A stretch of 8,565 nt of DNA from Limisphaerales bacterium (lineage in GTDB: Bacteria; Verrucomicrobiota; Verrucomicrobiae; Limisphaerales; UBA11358): NCBI GenBank assembly GCA_003152145.1, contig PLZL01000109.1, positions 1 through 8,565 of the forward strand. Reading direction: 5' to 3'. Shown here in pieces: positions 5,957-8,565 of the stretch. The notes below the pieces were generated by a model. That model was given only the letters and a program-made list of their open reading frames with translations, searched no databases and had not been told where the DNA came from. Position 1 is the first letter of the stretch. Every line of letters starts with the position of its first letter. A program made the position numbers and the translations under genes.

Positions 5957-6400
5957 ATGAAAATCACACAAGTCCTGATGGCGGAACACGCGGTGTTCCA
6001 CAATTTGTTTGACCACATCGAGGCCGCCGCGCCGCGGCTGAAAACGCCGGGTGAGGTGAAATTGCTCGCGTCGCTGGTGGACAAGGTCATGGCGCCGCAC
6101 TCACAAACCGAGGACGACCTGTTCATCGAGCCGCTGGAGCATTGCTTCGAGCAGATCGGCCAGAATGAAACCTTCCACGCGGAACACAGGCAGATCGAGG
6201 AAACGCTCGCCAAAGTCCACAAGGCGCGGACGCTCAAGGACGCAAAGAAAATCCTGCTCGCCGCCATCGCCGCGTCGCGCAAACATTTCGACAAGGAGGA
6301 GCGCATCGTCTTTCCCATGGCCGAGCGGGTGTTGAAAACGAAAACGCTTTCCGATCTCGGTGCGGAATGGCTCCGGAAACGCGAAGCCGCCAAGCGCTAA
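5957..6400 (+). CDS. Hemerythrin-like HHE-domain protein
   Basis: This 147-residue cytoplasmic four-helix protein of the hemerythrin HHE family binds a non-haem di-iron centre and may sense or carry oxygen or nitric oxide; the precise role is unknown. Likely iron ligands are spread over four helices as the family requires: His11 and/or His15 in E-H-A-V-F-H, His48 and Glu52 in H-S-Q-T-E, His74 and/or His77 in F-H-A-E-H, and His110 and Glu114 in H-F-D-K-E-E. There is no signal peptide and no fused signalling domain, so it is a stand-alone HHE protein. The ATG at 5957 follows a purine-rich AGGGAG at 5939-5944, 12 nt away, slightly long but acceptable. An in-frame TTG at 5873 would add 28 residues with no family resemblance. 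It lies 93 nt after the pectate lyase, and its last 4 nt overlap the convergent M14 gene. Confidence 0.9.
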   Translation: MKITQVLMAEHAVFHNLFDHIEAAAPRLKTPGEVKLLASLVDKVMAPHSQTEDDLFIEPLEHCFEQIGQNETFHAEHRQIEETLAKVHKARTLKDAKKILLAAIAASRKHFDKEERIVFPMAERVLKTKTLSDLGAEWLRKREAAKR

Positions 6401-7182
6401 CTCATTCCGGACAGCGTCGCGTTCGCGCCCGCGACCAGCGCGTTCATGCGCACCGACAAGGGAAAATCCGACGGCGCTTCCAGCGTGTAACCCTGCCGCG
6501 ATTTGCTGGTGATGAGATAAAACGCCTCCGGCCAGTCAGACCGCTCATGCGGCCGGATGTTGGGACGAATGATGCCATTCTTCGCGGGACGGTCCTCGAT
6601 AATTTCGGACGGGTCAACCGGGCAAACCTTTTGAACGGCATCAATGATCTTTTCCGCCGGCGACGGGCGGTTGTCCGGGTTTTGTTCGTAAAGATAGAAG
6701 CCGTGCGACTCCCAGTCTTCGTGCAGGCAGAGATACAAATCAAACTTCGGCTGCCGTTCCAGCCACGCGATGTGCGCGCGGACTTCGGCGGCTTTCGGAT
6801 TGCGATAATCGCGGTTCAAATCAATGCGTTCGGCGTTCCCGCGTTGGTTCAAAGTGAAGCCGGCGGGATTCAGGCACGGCAGCAGAAAAATCTCCGCATT
6901 TTCCGGCCAGAGGTTTTCCTGAATCAATTTCAAGGCTGCGAGCGGTCCGGCGGGTTCGTCGCCATGAATGCCAGTGCTGATGTAGATGCGCGTTGATGGA
7001 TGATGGATGATGGATGATGGCGGAAGACGGTGCAACGCGAGCCATTTGAACTCGGCATTTTCATGAAAAATTTCCGAACGCCAGCCGTGCGTCAGCGCGG
7101 CGATTTCGACCTCTCGCAGGACGGTGCGGATGTCAATCGTCTCGCCGTGGTAGCCGCCGTGATTTTTGCCGAGCTTTTGCAC
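6397..7182 (-). CDS. M14 family zinc carboxypeptidase / succinylglutamate desuccinylase-like hydrolase
   Basis: This protein of about 261 residues is a predicted cytoplasmic zinc peptidase of the M14 superfamily; MpaA-like murein peptide amidase or AstE-like deacylase are both possible. Numbering from the GTG at 7182, zinc ligands are His73 and Glu76 in G-I-H-G-D-E-P-A-G-P and His154 in L-C-L-H-E-D. Asn123-Arg124-Asp125 form the N-R-D motif after P-C-L-N-P-A-G-F. Glu235 in Y-T-L-E-A-P is the catalytic glutamate. All are present. No signal peptide is seen. The start is unsettled: the frame has no ATG before the conserved N-terminus K-N-H-G-G-Y-H-G-E-T. GTG 7182 is preferred because the frame further out (TTG at 7200 and 7248) runs into a dispersed repeat. 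Residues P-P-S-S-I-I-H-H-P-S come from a 7-nt tandem repeat at 6994-7020 and look like an insertion. The gene ends convergently with the hemerythrin gene and is divergent from the toxin-antitoxin pair. Confidence 0.88.
   Translation of the reverse strand: MQKLGKNHGGYHGETIDIRTVLREVEIAALTHGWRSEIFHENAEFKWLALHRLPPSSIIHHPSTRIYISTGIHGDEPAGPLAALKLIQENLWPENAEIFLLPCLNPAGFTLNQRGNAERIDLNRDYRNPKAAEVRAHIAWLERQPKFDLYLCLHEDWESHGFYLYEQNPDNRPSPAEKIIDAVQKVCPVDPSEIIEDRPAKNGIIRPNIRPHERSDWPEAFYLITSKSRQGYTLEAPSDFPLSVRMNALVAGANATLSGMS
6994..7020. repeat. Heptanucleotide tandem repeat inside the M14 coding region
   Basis: TGATGGA is repeated just under four times (three full units plus TGATGG) without mismatch. It lies within the M14 peptidase gene and encodes P-S-S-I-I-H-H-P-S on the minus strand, just before the zinc-binding strand. 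The same ATCATCCATC-like microsatellite is known from spacers of many environmental genomes (recalled). Seven is not a multiple of three, so gain or loss of one unit would shift the frame. Confidence 0.85.
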
Positions 7183-7190
7183 GCGGAGAA

Positions 7191-7221
7191 TTTCACGCAA
7201 AGATGCGGAGACGCAAAGGAA
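7191..7221. repeat. Dispersed ACGCAAAG-type repeat at the 5' end of the M14 gene
   Basis: The stretch TTTCACGCAAAGATGCGGAG continues as ACGCAAAGGAA, with ACGCAAAG at 7195-7202 and again at 7211-7218. Such sequences are a common intergenic repeat in Acidobacteriota, Verrucomicrobiota and others, often mistranslated on the other strand as L-C-V-S-A-S-L-R-E (recalled, not searched). Exactly that peptide appears here upstream of the peptidase, so the repeat is not peptidase coding sequence. Confidence 0.65.
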
Positions 7222-7231
7222 ATTGTTCAAC

Positions 7232-7259
7232 TTGCATTTTTTTGGCAACGCATGATAAT
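7232..7259 (+). promoter_or_regulatory. Candidate promoter of the toxin-antitoxin operon
   Basis: TTGCAT (7232-7237) and GATAAT (7254-7259) are 16 nt apart and read toward the antitoxin ATG at 7266. The first transcribed base would fall at or next to the ATG, so the message would be nearly leaderless, in keeping with the absence of a Shine-Dalgarno sequence. TTGC at 7232 and GCAA at 7245 are complementary and could be part of an operator for antitoxin autorepression, but this is speculative. Confidence 0.3.
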
Positions 7260-7265
7260 TCCGAT

Positions 7266-7451
7266 ATGAGCAGCCGGGAAACAGTCATTGAGTTTGTCAG
7301 CAAGCTGCCGGAAGAAATGCCGCTGGCGGAAATCGCGCGGGAGATTGAACTGCTCGCGGGCATCCAGACCGCCCGCGAACAGGCGCGCCGCCGCGAGGGA
7401 ATTCCGGCGGAAGACGTCCGCAAGCTGGTGGACTCATGGGCTTCAAAGTAA
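7266..7451 (+). CDS. Antitoxin of a type II RelE/ParE-family toxin-antitoxin pair
   Basis: This 61-residue, charged, helical protein lies directly before and overlaps a RelE/ParE-like toxin. It reads V-I-E-F-V-S-K-L-P-E-E-M-P-L-A-E-I-A-R-E-I-E-L-L-A-G-I-Q and ends D-V-R-K-L-V-D-S-W-A-S-K. The L-P-x-x-x-x-L-x-E-I followed by a basic helix and a C-terminal W is the layout of small antitoxins that accompany ParE-like toxins. It would neutralise the toxin by binding it and probably repress their shared promoter. The ATG at 7266 is preferred over an upstream in-frame ATG at 7203, whose first 21 residues would be translated from the dispersed repeat. There is no ribosome-binding site. The 3' end overlaps the toxin by 16 nt, typical of translational coupling. 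Confidence 0.75.
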   Translation: MSSRETVIEFVSKLPEEMPLAEIAREIELLAGIQTAREQARRREGIPAEDVRKLVDSWASK

Positions 7452-7744
7452 TTCTCACGCCGCAATCGCTGGACGATTTGGAAGAAATCGTCACCTTCAT
7501 CGCCAAAGACAATCCCGGACGCGCCCGCACTTTTGGCAATGAATTGATTGACCGCGCGCTTGCCATCGCCGCTTTTCCCGAACTTGGTCGCATTGTGCCG
7601 GAGATTGGCGAGCCAGCCGTCCGCGAAATTATTCACGGCGCATACCGGATTATCTGCGAAATATTTCCCGACCAGGAAACCATTTATGTGCTGCGCTTCT
7701 GGCACGGCGCGAGAGGCGAACCGGAAATTAAACCAACGGTTTGA
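7436..7744 (+). CDS. RelE/ParE superfamily toxin
   Basis: This 102-residue toxin of the RelE/ParE fold belongs to the superfamily whose members either cleave mRNA on the ribosome (RelE) or poison DNA gyrase (ParE). The pattern is clear: V-I-L-T-P-Q-S-L-D-D-L-E-E-I at the N-terminus, F-P-E-L-G-R-I-V-P-E-I-G in the middle, then V-R-E-I-I-H-G-A-Y-R-I-I-C-E-I and I-Y-V-L-R-F-W-H-G-A-R. Arg63, Tyr70, Arg71, Arg87, His90 and Arg93 are the conserved basic or aromatic positions seen. Presence of Y-R and R-x-x-H-x-x-R fits the ParE-like plasmid-stabilisation branch, but ribonuclease and gyrase activity cannot be told apart from sequence reading alone. The start overlaps the antitoxin end in another frame, as expected for a toxin held in check by coupling. 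The REP-like repeat cluster begins a few bases after its stop. Confidence 0.88.
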   Translation: MGFKVILTPQSLDDLEEIVTFIAKDNPGRARTFGNELIDRALAIAAFPELGRIVPEIGEPAVREIIHGAYRIICEIFPDQETIYVLRFWHGARGEPEIKPTV

Positions 7745-7751
7745 TCTCTGA

Positions 7752-7910
7752 AAGCCCGTGAGGCTGGCATCTTTGTAGTTGGAAAACCAAAAACGGCCAA
7801 AGCTCCGTCGGAGCGAAATCTTCTGGCAAAGGACGGAAGATGCCGTGCCGACGGGGCTGGGGAATTTTTGGTTTGGGTTTCTACAAAGATGTCGCGCCTA
7901 CGGTGCTGGG
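7752..7910. repeat. REP-like cluster: four copies of a short GC-rich unit, two inverted against two
   Basis: The spacer is almost filled by variants of a unit close to AGATGTCGCGCCTACGGTGC. Forward copies are at 7838-7861 and 7887-7910 (20 of 24 bases equal). Reverse copies lie at about 7752-7772 and 7800-7823. The outer edges also pair: CATCTTTGTAG (7768-7778) is the exact reverse complement of CTACAAAGATG (7881-7891), and ACCAAAAA (7786-7793) pairs with TTTTTGGT (7865-7872). The whole can fold into one long cruciform or hairpin with smaller ones inside. GCTCCGTAGGAGCGACATCTTTGTAG-like elements are recalled from intergenic regions of Verrucomicrobiota and Planctomycetota. No transposase lies in the window. 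It may act as a transcription end between the toxin gene and the next gene. Confidence 0.75.
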
Positions 7911-7954
7911 AAAGCTGGCGGCTTCAAATGTATTTAATTATACTGGTGTCATTT

Positions 7955-8565
7955 ATGGGACAGAAAAAACAGCGGACATTCAACGAAATAACAAACCTCG
8001 ACTTAAACTATTTTAAGTTATTGATTAACGAGTCAGACCGAGGATGCGTTCTTCTCACGACATCGCGACTTGATGAGCTTCTGGAAGAACTCCATAAAAC
8101 GCATATTAAATCCAAGGCGTCACCAGAGAAAAAGTTTATAAAAGATTTATTTGCCGGTTACGCACCGCTTTCCACGCTTTCAGCCAAAATTAAGTTGGCA
8201 TTTGGCTACGGTCTTATATCCAAGGAAGATTATCTCGACTTTGAACTGCTTCGAGATATGCGAAATGATGCTGCACACACGGTTGAAGAATTTGCATTTA
8301 GGCATCCCGATATTAGGAATAAAATTATCAGCTTCACCGCTCCAAAACGCGTTCCTCAACAAATTTCTATCGTCCATCTTTCAGAAATACAACGTGAAGC
8401 AATGGCCAATCCTGATGAAAACGAGTCCACCACGAAAATCTACTTCCTGATAGTTGGTATGTGTCTCGGTGCTGTTTTGTTAAACAAAATCGGAAAGCTG
8501 CTACATCCAGAATTGAAACCGCTAATTGGGAATGTCGCCAAGTGGGCTTGCCACGAAAAAACGGA
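7955..8565 (+). CDS. MltR-like helical protein with R-N-x3-H motif and C-terminal hydrophobic segment; 3' end outside window
   Basis: The frame is open to the window edge (203 codons). Residues about 16-130 resemble the mannitol repressor family MltR: E-S-D-R-G-C-V-L-L-T-T-S-R-L-D-E-L-L (26-43), A-P-L-S-T-L-S-A-K-I-K-L-A-F-G-Y-G-L-I (70-88) and D-F-E-L-L-R-D-M-R-N-D-A-A-H (95-108). The last has the R-x4-H pattern of HEPN-type ribonuclease domains. Family members are all-helical and not DNA-binding in a classical way. Unlike Escherichia coli MltR, a hydrophobic stretch Y-F-L-I-V-G-M-C-L-G-A-V-L-L (163-176) follows, possibly a membrane anchor. No mannitol genes are nearby. The gene is clearly more A+T-rich than its neighbours and follows a toxin-antitoxin pair, so horizontal transfer is plausible. 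The start at 7955 is preferred; an in-frame ATG at 7928 would add nine hydrophobic residues but overlaps a TATACT box (7939-7944). A defence or toxin role is inference. Confidence 0.75.
   Translation, partial: MGQKKQRTFNEITNLDLNYFKLLINESDRGCVLLTTSRLDELLEELHKTHIKSKASPEKKFIKDLFAGYAPLSTLSAKIKLAFGYGLISKEDYLDFELLRDMRNDAAHTVEEFAFRHPDIRNKIISFTAPKRVPQQISIVHLSEIQREAMANPDENESTTKIYFLIVGMCLGAVLLNKIGKLLHPELKPLIGNVAKWACHEKT

Noticed and set aside
6367..6996. 209-codon plus-strand frame opposite the M14 peptidase
   Set aside because: The minus strand encodes a complete set of M14 zinc and catalytic residues; the plus frame is an Arg-rich mirror without motifs.
7193..7705. 170-codon minus-strand frame across the toxin-antitoxin genes
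   Set aside because: It is antisense to two well-supported overlapping genes, has no family resemblance, and ends in peptide derived from the dispersed repeat.
7752..7910. CRISPR array in the right-hand repeat cluster
   Set aside because: The units are in alternating orientation, imperfect and with irregular 12-30 nt gaps; no cas gene is present.
8151..8450. Plus-strand frame of 99 codons within the MltR-like gene
   Set aside because: It is out of frame with the MltR-like protein, which is open from 7955 to the window end and carries conserved motifs.

Overview
The window looks like a piece of a free-living, plant-polysaccharide-degrading bacterium with moderately high G+C, most likely a member of the Verrucomicrobiota (Pedosphaera/Limisphaerales-like). 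This is an inference. It rests on secreted GH43 and PL9 enzymes, an FYRxxLP-type C-terminal tail on the pectate lyase, a bacterial-type GcvP, and several short intergenic repeat families common in environmental genomes of this kind. No ribosomal marker is present, so the phylum is not proven.

Layout, left to right. Positions 1-833 hold the 3' end of glycine dehydrogenase gcvP (glycine cleavage system). A more A+T-rich gene for a small nuclease-like protein of unknown function follows 15 nt later (849-1340). Next come a spacer carrying a 31-nt repeat (1390-1420) and a short-chain dehydrogenase/reductase (1551-2378). The SDR is bracketed by gene debris on the opposite strand. A similar Y-L-x-E-I-Q-L coding tail lies on each side (about 1453-1509 and 2429-2453). 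The gap before the next gene also holds a frameshifted C-terminal remnant of an alpha/beta hydrolase (2485-2660).

A pectin/hemicellulose section follows: an exported GH43 glycosidase with a C-terminal CBM6-like module (2691-4016), a spacer with a second copy of the 31-nt repeat and an imperfect inverted repeat, and an exported family 9 pectate lyase with all calcium-binding and catalytic residues in place (4268-5863). Together they could cut the homogalacturonan backbone and release side-chain sugars such as arabinose or xylose outside the cytoplasm.

The right part holds a hemerythrin-like HHE di-iron protein (5957-6400) whose end overlaps by 4 nt the end of a convergent M14 zinc carboxypeptidase (6397-7182, minus strand). 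The peptidase has a 7-nt tandem repeat inside its coding region and another dispersed repeat at its 5' end. A RelE/ParE-type toxin-antitoxin pair with overlapping genes (7266-7744) reads away from it. It is followed by a four-unit REP-like repeat cluster (7752-7910) and an A+T-rich gene, cut by the window end, for an MltR-like helical protein with an R-N-x3-H motif and a hydrophobic C-terminal segment (7955-8565).

No complete new multi-gene system is evident. The items most worth following are the debris around the SDR, the SDR's missing catalytic Asn, the repeat cluster with the MltR-like gene behind it, and the repeats inside and upstream of the peptidase gene.
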